The translations under genes were made by a program, and so were the position numbers. From contig NZ_NKHG01000052.1 in NCBI RefSeq assembly GCF_002744245.1, positions 1-64,000 of the forward strand: a DNA stretch of 64,000 nt, written 5' to 3'. Source of the DNA: Bacillus pumilus. GTDB taxonomy: Bacteria; Bacillota; Bacilli; Bacillales; Bacillaceae. Of this stretch, positions 29,424-39,521 are shown one piece after another. The notes under the pieces were generated by a model. It was not told the DNA's origin, did not search any database, and saw only the letters and a program-made list of their open reading frames with translations. Position 1 is the stretch's first letter; every line of letters begins with the position of its first letter.

Positions 29424-30538
29424 TGAAAATGAAAAAAATCACAGCGAATTCTATGCAGGAGGCAACGATTCAAATCAGGCAGCAACTCGGGAAAGATGCC
29501 GTCATTTTAAATTCAAAAACCGTTGTCAAACGAAAGCTGTTCGGTTTAAAGAAACAGCAAATGGTAGAGGTCATTGCGGTGCTAGATCAAGATTTTGAAG
29601 AAAGAGCTGGTAAAGGGTCAAGCTCAGTGCCTCCTGCACCGGTTTTACCGAAAAAGGAGCTAATTGAAAAGCCGGCTCAAGAGCCATCTTATGCTGCTGA
29701 GGCAATCAAAGCCGCGCCTTCTAAATCTCACCATTTAGATTATGCAAGGAACGAGCGCCATGTTGGAATGTTGCCTGATTCTCTCATGGCGATTGATCAA
29801 AAGCTAAAGGATCAAGGACTTGATGATGCGACTCGAGATCAATGCTTAAAAGGTCTTTTAACAAAGGGTGCGGTCAAGGAAGACCAGATTAAAAAAGAAC
29901 TAGAAAAACTGCTCACAGACATGCTGCCAGCTCACACCTCGGATGAGCCGGCAATTCGTTCGAAATACATTGTGCTGTTTGGGTCAACTGGGGCTGGTAA
30001 GACCACAACCATTGCAAAGCTGGCTGCTAAAACGGCCATTCAGCAGCAAAAGGCAATCGCTTTTATTACAACGGATACGTACCGAATTGCCGCGATTGAA
30101 CAACTGAAAACATATGCTGAACTGCTAAAGGCGCCGCTTGAGGTTTGTTATTCAAGAGAAGATTTTGTGAAAGCACAGCAGCTCTTTAAAGATTATGATC
30201 ACATTTTCGTCGACACAGCAGGTCGTAACTTTAAAGAAGAAGCGTATATCAAAGAGCTGACAGATATTATTCCATTTGACGAAACCATTCAAAGTTTTCT
30301 CGTCATGAGTGCAACGTCGAAGTATCAGGACATGAAAGCCATGGTTAAACGTTTTGAGCACATGCCAATTTATGAATTTATTTTTACAAAAGTAGATGAA
30401 ACAGACACGATGGGGACGATCTTTCACATCATGGCAGAATCCCAAATTGGGCTTGGCTTTTTAACAAATGGACAAAGTGTGCCTGAGGATATTTTGGAGA
30501 GCTCTTCCCTTGATTTAACAAGGATGGTCTTACAATGA
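29423..30538 (+). CDS. flhF: Flagellar SRP-type GTPase FlhF
   Basis: Signal-recognition-particle GTPase that sets flagellum position and number, with FlhG as activator; 371 aa. The N-terminal basic B domain (~1-120, with AVILNSKTVVKRKLFG) is followed by the N and G domains: G1 GSTGAGKTTTIAKLAA near residue 188, TTDTYRIAAIEQLKTYA, G3 VDTAGRN, G4 TKVDETD. Overlaps flhG by four bases. Confidence 0.96.
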   Translation: MKMKKITANSMQEATIQIRQQLGKDAVILNSKTVVKRKLFGLKKQQMVEVIAVLDQDFEERAGKGSSSVPPAPVLPKKELIEKPAQEPSYAAEAIKAAPSKSHHLDYARNERHVGMLPDSLMAIDQKLKDQGLDDATRDQCLKGLLTKGAVKEDQIKKELEKLLTDMLPAHTSDEPAIRSKYIVLFGSTGAGKTTTIAKLAAKTAIQQQKAIAFITTDTYRIAAIEQLKTYAELLKAPLEVCYSREDFVKAQQLFKDYDHIFVDTAGRNFKEEAYIKELTDIIPFDETIQSFLVMSATSKYQDMKAMVKRFEHMPIYEFIFTKVDETDTMGTIFHIMAESQIGLGFLTNGQSVPEDILESSSLDLTRMVLQ

Positions 30539-31440
30539 TGAAGCCTGACCAAGCGGAAGGTTTAAGAAAGCTTGTTCAGCAAAGTCAAACGATAACACCG
30601 ATCCCTCTTCGTTCGAGCGGACATGCGAAAACCATTGCAGTCATGAGCGGTAAAGGCGGGGTTGGTAAATCGAATTTGACGCTGAATATGGCACTGTCTA
30701 TCGCGAACGCAGGCAAGCGAGTGTTAGTCATTGATCTTGATTTTGGTATGGGGAATATTGATATTTTACTCGGGAAAACGTCGACTAGCTCTATATTAGA
30801 CGTTTTCGTCAGGAAGACATCCCTCCAAGCAGCCATGACGAAAGGAACTGACAACCTTTATTACATTTCTGGCGGAAGCGGGCTTGAACAGCTGTTTTCG
30901 TTAGATAAAGATCAATGGTCATTCTTTCTTGAGGAGATGGAGAGGATGATGCAAGACTTCGATTGTATATTCTTTGATATGGGTGCAGGCTTGTCAAAAG
31001 ACCAACTGCCTTTTGTTTTATCGGCAGGAGAAGTGGTGGTCGTGACAACGCCAGAACCAACATCCATCATGGATGCCTACAGCGCAATCAAACATCTGGC
31101 TATTCATCAGTTTGAACAGTCTGTGCAGATTATTGTCAACCGGTGTAAAACCCCATCAGAAGGGTCTGAAACCTACCGGAAATTAGCAGGGGTAGTCACA
31201 TCATTTCTTCACAGAAAGCTTGTGTTTGCTGGGGCTGTACCTGATGATCCTGCGGTTCCTAAAGCTGTAGCTGAACAGATCCCATTTTATATCAAGCAGC
31301 CTCATTCAAGACTTAGTAAAACAATTAAAATGCTGGCAGAAACACTTTATCATCAGCAGATAAGAGAGGCACGGAGAGAGCAGCATACGTTTATAGATAG
31401 GTTGTCCTCTTTTTTTAAAAGGAGGAAGGTGGACTCGTGA
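30535..31440 (+). CDS. flhG: MinD-like ATPase FlhG (YlxH)
   Basis: MinD/ParA-type ATPase that stimulates FlhF and fixes flagellar pattern; 301 aa. The activation segment at the N-terminus (MKPDQAEGLRKLVQ) precedes the deviant Walker A KGGVGKSNLTLNMALSI near residue 39; DLDFGMGNIDILLG and FFDMGAGLS are the switch motifs. The C-terminus ends in a basic amphipathic stretch (FIDRLSSFFKRRKVD) suited to membrane binding. Confidence 0.95.
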   Translation: MMKPDQAEGLRKLVQQSQTITPIPLRSSGHAKTIAVMSGKGGVGKSNLTLNMALSIANAGKRVLVIDLDFGMGNIDILLGKTSTSSILDVFVRKTSLQAAMTKGTDNLYYISGGSGLEQLFSLDKDQWSFFLEEMERMMQDFDCIFFDMGAGLSKDQLPFVLSAGEVVVVTTPEPTSIMDAYSAIKHLAIHQFEQSVQIIVNRCKTPSEGSETYRKLAGVVTSFLHRKLVFAGAVPDDPAVPKAVAEQIPFYIKQPHSRLSKTIKMLAETLYHQQIREARREQHTFIDRLSSFFKRRKVDS

Positions 31441-32510
31441 TTAGAGTGCTTGTAGTAGATGATTCGGCCTTTATGCGAAAGCTCATTAGTGATTTCCTAA
31501 GTGTCGAGCAAGAAATTGAAGTCGTCGGAACGGCGCGAAATGGGGAAGATGCCTTAAAACGGATCAAGGAATTGAATCCAGATGTTGTCACACTCGATGT
31601 GGAAATGCCTGTTTTAAATGGAACAGAAGCATTAAAGCAAATTCTGGCTGAACACGACCTTGCCGTGATTATGGTGTCAAGCCAGACAAAGCAAGGGAAG
31701 GATTTAACCATCCATTGCTTAGAACTTGGTGCTTTTGACTTTGTGACAAAACCTTCAGGAAGTATTTCGCTCGATTTACACAAAGTAAGAGGTCAAATTG
31801 TAGAGCGGGTACTTGCCGCAGGACTGTCTAGAAAGCGCACTGAGAAACAGGTTTCTCCTAAGCCAGTCATCAAGCCGCCAAGTCCAGTGGCTGCACCCCG
31901 TCTGCAAGAAGTAAAAAGCAGCTCACTCCGAAAGGTTATTTCAATCGGAACGTCTACTGGAGGACCAAGGGCGCTTCAAAGAGTCGTAACGAAGCTTCCA
32001 AAGGACATAGAGGCGCCAATTTTGATCGTGCAGCATATGCCGGAAGGATTTACGGCATCACTTGCTACTAGGTTGGACCATTTATCACAAATTACAATTA
32101 AAGAAGCACAAGATGGAGACATCGCTAAAAATGGAGTGGCTTACATAGCTCCTGGTGGAATGAATATGTCACTTCATGAACAAGGGGCGGCTTTAGTGAT
32201 CAGGTTGTCCTCAGAGGACACTGACAGCCGGCACAAACCTTCAGTTAACTATTTATTTGAATCCATCAGTAACATAAAAGGTTATGAAAAGATCGCTGTC
32301 ATTATGACAGGGATGGGTAGTGACGGCACAGAAGGGGTCAAAAAAATGGTCGCAAACGGCCATACAAAAGTCATTGCAGAAAAAGAAGAATCATGTGTTG
32401 TTTTCGGAATGCCTAAATCAGTCATTAAAGCAGGCCTTGCAAATGAAACAAGGCATGTGGATGACATCGCACATGCAATTATAAGCTCCATGAAAAAAGA
32501 GAGGGCGTGA
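31437..32510 (+). CDS. cheB: Chemotaxis methylesterase/deamidase CheB
   Basis: Removes methyl groups from chemoreceptors for adaptation; 357 aa from GTG 31437. Receiver domain with phosphorylated Asp54 (VTLDVEMPVLNG), linker ~125-160, and CheB catalytic domain with the Ser of SIGTSTGGPRALQ, the His of VQHMPEGFT and the Asp region MTGMGSDGTEG. GGAGGAAGGTGG precedes the GTG. Four-base overlaps with flhG and, at the other end, with the longest cheA reading. Confidence 0.96.
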   Translation: MIRVLVVDDSAFMRKLISDFLSVEQEIEVVGTARNGEDALKRIKELNPDVVTLDVEMPVLNGTEALKQILAEHDLAVIMVSSQTKQGKDLTIHCLELGAFDFVTKPSGSISLDLHKVRGQIVERVLAAGLSRKRTEKQVSPKPVIKPPSPVAAPRLQEVKSSSLRKVISIGTSTGGPRALQRVVTKLPKDIEAPILIVQHMPEGFTASLATRLDHLSQITIKEAQDGDIAKNGVAYIAPGGMNMSLHEQGAALVIRLSSEDTDSRHKPSVNYLFESISNIKGYEKIAVIMTGMGSDGTEGVKKMVANGHTKVIAEKEESCVVFGMPKSVIKAGLANETRHVDDIAHAIISSMKKERA

Positions 32511-32515
32511 ACACG

Positions 32516-34546
32516 TTGGATGTAAACCAATACTTAGATATCTTTTTAGATGAAAGCAGAGAACACTTACAATCTTGTAATGAAAAACTTCTTGAATTAG
32601 AAAAGAACCCAACTGACTTGCAGCTAGTGAATGATATATTCAGAGCGGCTCATACATTGAAAGGCATGAGTGCAACGATGGGCTATGATGATATGGCTCA
32701 GTTAACGCATCACTTAGAAAACATGTTTGATGCCATCCGGAATGAACAAATGATTGTCACTCCTGAGTCAATGGACATCATGTTTGAAGCACTCGATCAT
32801 CTTGAAGCAATGGTTCAATCGATTGCAGAAGGCGGAGATGGTAAACGTGATGTCACAGAAATTAGTAAAAAGCTAGATGTGACAGGTAGCCATGCAGAGG
32901 CAGCACCGGCCGTTGAGACAGCTGATGCATCAGTTAATGCTGCTAACGACTTGGATTATAATGAATTTGAGCGAACGGTTCTTGATGAAGCGAGAGAACA
33001 AGGCTTCAAATGCTATGAGCTGACAGTGACATTAAGCGACGCATGCTTATTAAAAGCAGTTCGTGTCTATATGATTTTTGAAAGATTAAATGAAGCAGGC
33101 GAGGTCGTCAAAACGGTTCCGAATGCAGAACTTTTAGAATCAGAAGATTTCGAATCTGAATTCAGCATATCTTATCTATCTAAACAGCCGATGGATGAAG
33201 TGAAAAAAATCGTGACGGCGATCTCAGAGGTTGAAAATGTTGAAATCTCTGAAGTTTCTGCATTTGAAGAAACTGCCGCTGCTGAAAAACAAAAAGCAAA
33301 ACCTGAACAGAAAAAAGAAGAAGCATCCGTCCCTGCTGCTAAAGCACCAGCAAACGATGCACCTAAAGCAAATGGCAATAACGGTGCAGCTGCCGGCGGG
33401 ACAAAAACGATTCGTGTCAACATCGATCGTCTGGATTCTCTCATGAATTTATTTGAAGAACTCGTCATTGATCGAGGACGTTTAGAACAGATTGCCAAAG
33501 AGCTTGAAAACAACGAACTGACCGATACAGTGGAAAGAATGACACGTATTTCTGGCGATCTGCAATCGATCATCCTGAACATGAGAATGGTACCTGTAGA
33601 AACTGTGTTTAACCGGTTCCCGCGTATGATCCGTCAATTGACGAAAGAGCTCAATAAAAAAATTGAACTCATCATTGAAGGCGCTGAGACGGAGCTTGAT
33701 CGAACAGTTATCGACGAGATTGGAGATCCGCTCTTACACTTACTTAGAAACAGTCTAGATCACGGCATTGAATCGCCAGAAGATCGTGTGAAAAAAGGCA
33801 AGCCAGAAAAAGGAACAGTCCTATTAAAGGCTTATCATAGCGGAAACCACGTCTTCATCGAGGTAGAAGATGATGGTGGCGGAATTAACCGTAAAAAGGT
33901 GCTTGAAAAAGCATTAGAGCGCGGCGTTATTACCGAAAGAGAAGCGGAAACCATTGAAGATCATCAAATTGATTCACTGATCTTTGCAGCAGGATTCTCT
34001 ACAGCTGATACGATTTCTGACATTTCAGGCCGTGGTGTAGGGCTTGATGTCGTGAAAAACAAGCTGGAATCATTAGGAGGCTCTGTGAGCATCAACTCAA
34101 CAGAAGGACAAGGCTCATTGTTCTCTATCCAGCTTCCACTCACATTATCGATTATTTCCGTTCTTCTTGTGAAACTGGAAGAGGAGACATTTGCGATTCC
34201 GATTTCTTCTATTATTGAAACGGCTGTGATTAAGAAAAGCGACATCCTTCAAACGCATGATCGTGAAGTCATTGACTTCCGCGGATTTATCGTACCGGTC
34301 GTATACCTGAAGAAACAGTTCCACGTACCAAATGCGAATGAATTAGAGGAAGAACTGCACATCATCGTTGTCCGTAAAGGAGACAAGCTGACAGCATTTG
34401 TGGTCGATTCATTTATTGGTCAGCAAGAGGTTGTATTGAAATCACTAGGAGATTACCTGCCAAACGTATTTGCGATATCAGGCGCAACAATCCTAGGTGA
34501 CGGTCAGGTTGCACTCATCGTTGACTGTAATGCACTGATCAAGTAA
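32516..34546 (+). CDS. cheA: Chemotaxis histidine kinase CheA
   Basis: Receptor-coupled kinase that phosphorylates CheY and CheB. Taking TTG 32516 as start gives 676 aa and places the phosphorylated His at residue 46 (FRAAHTLKGMSATMG), as in B. subtilis; GTG 32507 would add three residues. Order: Hpt domain (~1-105), CheY-binding P2 (~145-240), Ala/Pro/Lys-rich linker, dimerisation P3 (INIDRLDSLMN variant), HATPase (HLLRNSLDHGIE; DDGGGIN; GRGVGLDVVK) and CheW-like P5. Confidence 0.96.
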   Translation: MDVNQYLDIFLDESREHLQSCNEKLLELEKNPTDLQLVNDIFRAAHTLKGMSATMGYDDMAQLTHHLENMFDAIRNEQMIVTPESMDIMFEALDHLEAMVQSIAEGGDGKRDVTEISKKLDVTGSHAEAAPAVETADASVNAANDLDYNEFERTVLDEAREQGFKCYELTVTLSDACLLKAVRVYMIFERLNEAGEVVKTVPNAELLESEDFESEFSISYLSKQPMDEVKKIVTAISEVENVEISEVSAFEETAAAEKQKAKPEQKKEEASVPAAKAPANDAPKANGNNGAAAGGTKTIRVNIDRLDSLMNLFEELVIDRGRLEQIAKELENNELTDTVERMTRISGDLQSIILNMRMVPVETVFNRFPRMIRQLTKELNKKIELIIEGAETELDRTVIDEIGDPLLHLLRNSLDHGIESPEDRVKKGKPEKGTVLLKAYHSGNHVFIEVEDDGGGINRKKVLEKALERGVITEREAETIEDHQIDSLIFAAGFSTADTISDISGRGVGLDVVKNKLESLGGSVSINSTEGQGSLFSIQLPLTLSIISVLLVKLEEETFAIPISSIIETAVIKKSDILQTHDREVIDFRGFIVPVVYLKKQFHVPNANELEEELHIIVVRKGDKLTAFVVDSFIGQQEVVLKSLGDYLPNVFAISGATILGDGQVALIVDCNALIK

Positions 34547-34570
34547 AAAACAATAGAGGAGCGGTCTGAA

Positions 34571-35032
34571 ATGAGTATAGATATCAAAACTGGCGAAAAG
34601 ATGATTGTGTTTATTGTAAACAAAAAAGAATACGCCATTTCAGTATCAGAAGTAAAGTCCATTGAAAAATGGCAGCAGCCGACAAGAGTTCCTGGCGTTG
34701 CCTCTTATATATGTGGTGTCATTAATCTGCGCGGTGTGGTAACACCTGTCATTGACCTCAGAGTCAGACTTGGATCAACTGACAACGAGATTACGGATGA
34801 AACAAGAATGATTATTGTTTCCGTTGGTGACATTGAGGTCGGCTGGATTGTTGATGAGGCAAACGATGTTATTACGGTACATCAGGAAGAGGTAGAATCT
34901 TCTCCTGATTCAACTGAAAAAGAAGGACAATCTTGGGTGACAGGCATCATTAAGCATGATCAGCGTCTATTTAATATCATTCATGCTGGTGCGGTCCTCG
35001 ACAAGAATATTCAAGATGCACCTGTTCATTAA
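34571..35032 (+). CDS. cheW: Chemotaxis coupling protein CheW
   Basis: Adaptor linking receptors to CheA; 153 aa made of one CheW (SH3-like double barrel) domain. Visible family segments are EYAISVSEVKSIEKWQQPTR, YICGVINLRGVVTPVIDLR and IVDEANDVITVHQEEVE. AGAGGAG precedes the ATG, 24 bp after cheA; cheC follows after 12 bp. Confidence 0.95.
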   Translation: MSIDIKTGEKMIVFIVNKKEYAISVSEVKSIEKWQQPTRVPGVASYICGVINLRGVVTPVIDLRVRLGSTDNEITDETRMIIVSVGDIEVGWIVDEANDVITVHQEEVESSPDSTEKEGQSWVTGIIKHDQRLFNIIHAGAVLDKNIQDAPVH

Positions 35033-35044
35033 GGGGGATGTGAA

Positions 35045-35671
35045 ATGAGCATTTTCAGTGAAATTAAAGATGAACAGCTAGATGTATTGAGAGAGGTTGG
35101 GAATATAGGGGCAGGCCACGCAGCGTCTGCTCTAGCCAACCTATTAAATCGCAAAATCGATATGGCTGTTCCTTATGTGAAGGTTCTCTCGTTTGAAGAT
35201 TTAATGGATTTCTTTGGCGGTGCAGATCTTCCAGTTGCAAGCATCTTTCTACGAATGGAAGGAGATTTATCCGGTTCCATCTTTTTCATTATGCCGTTTG
35301 AGCAAGCAGAGCAATTTGTGAGAGAGCTTGTACAGGACCCGGCATTTGATATTGATACCATTCATGAGCATGTACTTGGGACGTCCGCATTGCATGAGCT
35401 AGGAAATATCTTAGCAGGCTCTTATTTATCCGCCCTTGCCGATTTGACAAAATTGCAGCTTTATCCAAGTGTTCCAGATGTCACTCTCGACATGTTTGGG
35501 GCCGTGATTAGTGAAGGACTCATGCAGTTCAGTCCTCTTGGCGATCAGGCAATTGTGATTGATACATCGATTTTTGATGATCAAAATAAGCAAGAGCTGA
35601 AAGGAAATATGTTTCTATTACCAGACTTTGAATCGTTTGACAAACTGTTCAAAGCATTAGGTAACCTATAA
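35045..35671 (+). CDS. cheC: CheY-P phosphatase CheC
   Basis: Dephosphorylates CheY-P and modulates CheD; 208 aa. Two pseudo-symmetric active-site helices with the E-x2-N pattern are present: LREVGNIGAGHAASALANLL near residue 15 and LHELGNILAGSYLSALADL near residue 117. Homologous to the middle of FliY in the same operon. AGGGGGATG precedes the ATG. The stop overlaps cheD by one base. Confidence 0.95.
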   Translation: MSIFSEIKDEQLDVLREVGNIGAGHAASALANLLNRKIDMAVPYVKVLSFEDLMDFFGGADLPVASIFLRMEGDLSGSIFFIMPFEQAEQFVRELVQDPAFDIDTIHEHVLGTSALHELGNILAGSYLSALADLTKLQLYPSVPDVTLDMFGAVISEGLMQFSPLGDQAIVIDTSIFDDQNKQELKGNMFLLPDFESFDKLFKALGNL

Positions 35672-36171
35672 TGAACGTGCAGATTCCGGCAGTTGTAAAG
35701 GTTGGTATAGCGGATGTTCAGCTGGTGAAATCACCAGATCGCATTCGGACATCCGGTCTTGGTTCTTGCGTAGGACTTGTGCTGTTTGACCAAGAGAAAA
35801 AGCTGGCAGGTCTTGTCCATGTCATGCTTCCTGACTCATCTCTTGCAAAAGGGGCAGTGGAGAACTTGGCCAAATATGCAGATACAGGTGTCAAGCATAC
35901 AATTGATCTGCTCTTAAAAGAAGGAGCGCGCAAGCATGCGCTAAAAGCGAAACTCGCTGGTGGAGCGGAAATGTTTAAGTTTAAGTCAACCAATGATCTG
36001 ATGAGAATTGGACCTAGAAACGTATCAGCTGTGAAAGAACATCTGTCTCTTCACCATATCCCGATCATTAGTGAGGACACGGGCGGTAACAATGGCCGTA
36101 CGATTGAATTCGACCCGCTTACGACAGAGCTTGAGATCCGTACTGTGAAGCAAGGCATTATGAAGATATAA
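35671..36171 (+). CDS. cheD: Chemoreceptor glutamine deamidase CheD
   Basis: Deamidates receptor glutamines and partners with CheC in adaptation; 166 aa. The catalytic Cys is in SGLGSCVGLVLFD near residue 33, the His in LVHVMLPDS near residue 50, and the conserved KLAGGAEMF and GGNNGRTIEFDP segments follow. No independent ribosome site is needed if translation re-initiates at the TAATG overlap with cheC. Confidence 0.95.
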   Translation: MNVQIPAVVKVGIADVQLVKSPDRIRTSGLGSCVGLVLFDQEKKLAGLVHVMLPDSSLAKGAVENLAKYADTGVKHTIDLLLKEGARKHALKAKLAGGAEMFKFKSTNDLMRIGPRNVSAVKEHLSLHHIPIISEDTGGNNGRTIEFDPLTTELEIRTVKQGIMKI

Positions 36172-36195
36172 CTAAGGAAGTATAGGGGGAGAAAG

Positions 36196-36963
36196 ATGCA
36201 ATCCTTAAATTACGAAGATCAGGCGCTATGGGCTAGATGGAAAGAGTGGAAGGACCCAGCTGCTGGAGATGATCTTATGCGCCGCTATATGCCGCTCGTC
36301 ACATATCATGTTGGAAGAATTTCCATCGGTCTCCCGAAGTCAGTGCATAAAGAAGACTTGATCAGTCTAGGGATGCTCGGTTTATATGATGCCCTTGAAA
36401 AATTTGACCCTGGAAGAGATCTGAAGTTTGATACATACGCATCCTTCAGAATCCGCGGGGCCATCATCGACGGACTTCGTAAAGAGGACTGGCTGCCTCG
36501 TACATCAAGAGAAAAAACAAAAAAAGTAGAAGCGGCTATTGAAAAACTTGAACAGCGTTATTTGCGAAATGTGACGCCAACGGAGGTTGCCGAGGAGCTA
36601 GGCATGAGTGAACAGGATGTTGTCACAACGATGAATGAAGGCTTCTTTGCGAATTTGCTCTCAATTGACGAGAAGCTGCATGATCAAGAAGACGGAGAAA
36701 ACGTCCAAGTCATGATTCGGGACGAAAAGTCTGTGACACCTGAAGAGAAAATGCTGAAAGACGAGTTGATCGAACAGCTTTCGGAAAAAATCACAGAGCT
36801 TTCGGAAAAAGAAAAGCTTGTGATTAGTCTTTTCTATAAAGAGGAATTGACATTAACGGAAATCGGTCAAGTGCTCAACTTATCCACCTCCCGCATTTCG
36901 CAGATTCATTCAAAGGCATTGTTCAAGCTTAAGCATTTGCTTGATAAAGCCATTCAATCTTAA
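36196..36963 (+). CDS. sigD: RNA polymerase sigma factor SigD (sigma-28 family)
   Basis: Directs transcription of late flagellar, chemotaxis and autolysin genes; 255 aa. Regions 2, 3 and 4 are intact: LGMLGLYDALEKFDPGRDLK in 2.2-2.3, the core promoter-melting segment DTYASFRIRGAIIDGLRKED, and the region 4 helix-turn-helix LTEIGQVLNLSTSRISQIHS. Its late position in a very long operon is known in B. subtilis to make its level, and thus motility, bistable. AGGGGGAG precedes the ATG. Confidence 0.97.
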   Translation: MQSLNYEDQALWARWKEWKDPAAGDDLMRRYMPLVTYHVGRISIGLPKSVHKEDLISLGMLGLYDALEKFDPGRDLKFDTYASFRIRGAIIDGLRKEDWLPRTSREKTKKVEAAIEKLEQRYLRNVTPTEVAEELGMSEQDVVTTMNEGFFANLLSIDEKLHDQEDGENVQVMIRDEKSVTPEEKMLKDELIEQLSEKITELSEKEKLVISLFYKEELTLTEIGQVLNLSTSRISQIHSKALFKLKHLLDKAIQS

Positions 36964-36984
36964 AGAGATAGTGAGTGAAAAAAT

Positions 36985-37524
36985 ATGTTATGGCTGATTA
37001 GCTTCATGCTTCATGCTGCACTTATTTATTTTGTGATCATTTTATACACGAGAATGAGTTCGCTGAAGGCAACGGAACAAAAACAGCGAGAGCTTTTAGA
37101 AGAAACGGAAAATACACTGGCTGCATTTTTGATGGAAGTCAAAGAAGAGAATGACAAACTATCAAAAGCTGCAGCCGCTTCCCCTGATTTTTTTGCTGAA
37201 GAGCTGAAGCCGGATCTTCAGACGCCAAAGCAACCACAACCACCAACTGAATCCCAGCAATCGATAGAAAGTGAAGATCCAGTCCCAGAGCATCTGTCGG
37301 CTCTTCTTAGCGAAGTTGAGGTGCAGGAAGAGAAGGTAAACGAACCCGTTCCAAGTCTTGAAACAGAAGCTGCTGCGCCTTCTGAAAGTGAAATAGAAGA
37401 AACATTCCAAGATCAAGTGAAAGCTTTATATGATCAAGGGCTGACACTAGAAGAAATAGCGAAAGAACTGAAAACTGGTAAGACAGAAATCGAGCTTTTA
37501 TTAAAATTCAGCGGAAAGCTGTAA
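36985..37524 (+). CDS. swrB: Swarming motility protein SwrB
   Basis: Membrane-anchored protein that promotes export-apparatus maturation and swarming in B. subtilis; 179 aa. One N-terminal membrane helix (LWLISFMLHAALIYFVIILY, residues 2-21), a coiled region (~25-60), a Pro/Glu/Gln-rich variable linker (~65-145), and a C-terminal helix-turn-helix-like end (ALYDQGLTLEEIAKELKTGK). The gene is last in fla/che. I see no clear terminator between it and the rpsB promoter, which starts 8 bp later. Confidence 0.9.
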   Translation: MLWLISFMLHAALIYFVIILYTRMSSLKATEQKQRELLEETENTLAAFLMEVKEENDKLSKAAAASPDFFAEELKPDLQTPKQPQPPTESQQSIESEDPVPEHLSALLSEVEVQEEKVNEPVPSLETEAAAPSESEIEETFQDQVKALYDQGLTLEEIAKELKTGKTEIELLLKFSGKL

Positions 37525-37531
37525 AGGATTC

Positions 37532-37560
37532 TTGATTGTCAGTCCATCATGTGTTATATT
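37532..37560 (+). promoter_or_regulatory. Sigma-A promoter of rpsB-tsf
   Basis: TTGATT (37532-37537), 17-bp spacer, TATATT (37555-37560). The expected start near 37567 leaves a leader of about 113 nt. Confidence 0.65.
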
Positions 37561-37566
37561 ATTTCT

Positions 37567-38414
<848 letters not shown>

Positions 38415-38421
38415 CCTATTC

Positions 38422-38463
38422 AAAAGGTGATAAGAGGGAAATGCCTTTTATCACCTTTTTTTC
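38422..38463 (+). terminator. Strong hairpin between rpsB and tsf
   Basis: AAAAGGTGATAA (38422-38433) pairs perfectly with TTATCACCTTTT (38448-38459), followed by a T run. It has all marks of an intrinsic terminator, yet no obvious promoter lies in the 42 bp before tsf, so partial readthrough is likely. Confidence 0.85.
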
Positions 38464-38505
38464 ACCTAGTAATCCGTGTTTTAACATAGAAGGAGGAAAT
38501 GTAAA

Positions 38506-39387
38506 ATGGCAATTACTGCTCAATTAGTAAAAGAACTGCGTCAAAAAACTGGTGCAGGTATGATGGACTGTAAAAAAGCGTTAACAGAAACTGATGGTGA
38601 CATCGACAAAGCAATCGATCTTCTAAGAGAAAAAGGAATCGCAAAAGCTGCGAAAAAAGCAGACCGTATTGCGGCTGAAGGATTAACTCTTATCAAAGCT
38701 GATGGCAACACAGGCGTTATCCTAGAAGTGAACTCTGAGACTGATTTCGTTGCGAAAAACGAAGGATTCCAAACACTTCTTAACGAACTTGCTGATCATT
38801 TACTTGCTGCTAAACCTGCAACAATTGAAGAAGCGCATGCTTCTAAAATGGAAAACGGTTCAACAGTTGAAGAGCATATCACATCTGCAATTGCGAAAAT
38901 CGGAGAGAAAATCACTCTACGTCGTTTCTCTGTCATCACGAAAGAAGATAACGCTGCATTCGGTTCTTACTTGCACATGGGCGGACGCATCGGTGTATTA
39001 GCTGTTCTTAACGGAACAACTGATGAAGAGCTTGCAAGAGACATTGCAATGCACGTTGCTGCTGTCAACCCTAAATACATTTCTCGTGACCAAGTGTCTG
39101 AAGAAGAAGCAAACCGTGAGCGTGAAGTATTAACGCAGCAAGCGCTTCAAGAAGGAAAGCCTGAAAATATCGTAGCTAAAATGGTAGAAGGCCGTCTAAA
39201 CAAATTCTTCGAAGAAATTTGCTTACTTGATCAAGCTTTCGTTAAAAACCCAGATGAAAAAGTGAAACAAGTTGTAGGTGCGAAAAACGCAACTGTTCAA
39301 ACTTATGTTCGCTATGAAGTGGGCGAAGGAATCGAAAAGCGTCAAGATAACTTTGCTGAAGAAGTCATGAGCCAAGTGAAAAAATAA
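38506..39387 (+). CDS. tsf: Translation elongation factor Ts
   Basis: Nucleotide-exchange factor for EF-Tu; 293 aa, the normal length. The N-terminal UBA-like domain has [20 protein letters not shown], followed by the core signature [15 protein letters not shown] near residue 77 and [19 protein letters not shown]. The C-terminal module is complete ([20 protein letters not shown]). AGGAGG precedes the ATG. Expression probably depends on readthrough of the rpsB terminator. Confidence 0.98.
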   Translation: MAITAQLVKELRQKTGAGMMDCKKALTETDGDIDKAIDLLREKGIAKAAKKADRIAAEGLTLIKADGNTGVILEVNSETDFVAKNEGFQTLLNELADHLLAAKPATIEEAHASKMENGSTVEEHITSAIAKIGEKITLRRFSVITKEDNAAFGSYLHMGGRIGVLAVLNGTTDEELARDIAMHVAAVNPKYISRDQVSEEEANREREVLTQQALQEGKPENIVAKMVEGRLNKFFEEICLLDQAFVKNPDEKVKQVVGAKNATVQTYVRYEVGEGIEKRQDNFAEEVMSQVKK

Positions 39388-39393
39388 TGTTTG

Positions 39394-39447
39394 AAAAGCT
39401 CTCTGGGGCTTTTTTAGGGAGCACAAGCACTGTGTTCCCTATTTTTT
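39394..39447 (+). terminator. Tandem terminators after tsf
   Basis: First hairpin AAAAGC-TC (39394-39401) with GG-GCTTTT, ending in T6 at 39415. Second, AGGGA-G-CACA (39416-39425) with TGTG-T-TCCCT (39431-39440), followed by ATTTTTT. The two sit directly one after the other. Confidence 0.8.
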
Positions 39448-39459
39448 AGAGGATATTGA

Positions 39460-39497
39460 TTTACAAAAGGCCGTTTCTTACGCATAATAAGAGACGG
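39460..39497 (+). promoter_or_regulatory. pyrH promoter overlapped by a 10-bp inverted repeat
   Basis: Promoter: TTTACA (39460-39465), 17-bp spacer, CATAAT (39483-39488). An inverted repeat CCGTTTCTTA (39471-39480) and TAAGAGACGG (39488-39497), loop 7, covers the spacer end, the -10 and the start region. One G-U wobble if read as RNA. It has no T tail, so it is more like an operator than a terminator. Confidence 0.5.
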
Positions 39498-39521
39498 TAT
39501 AGTTTACACTTGGAGGTTATC

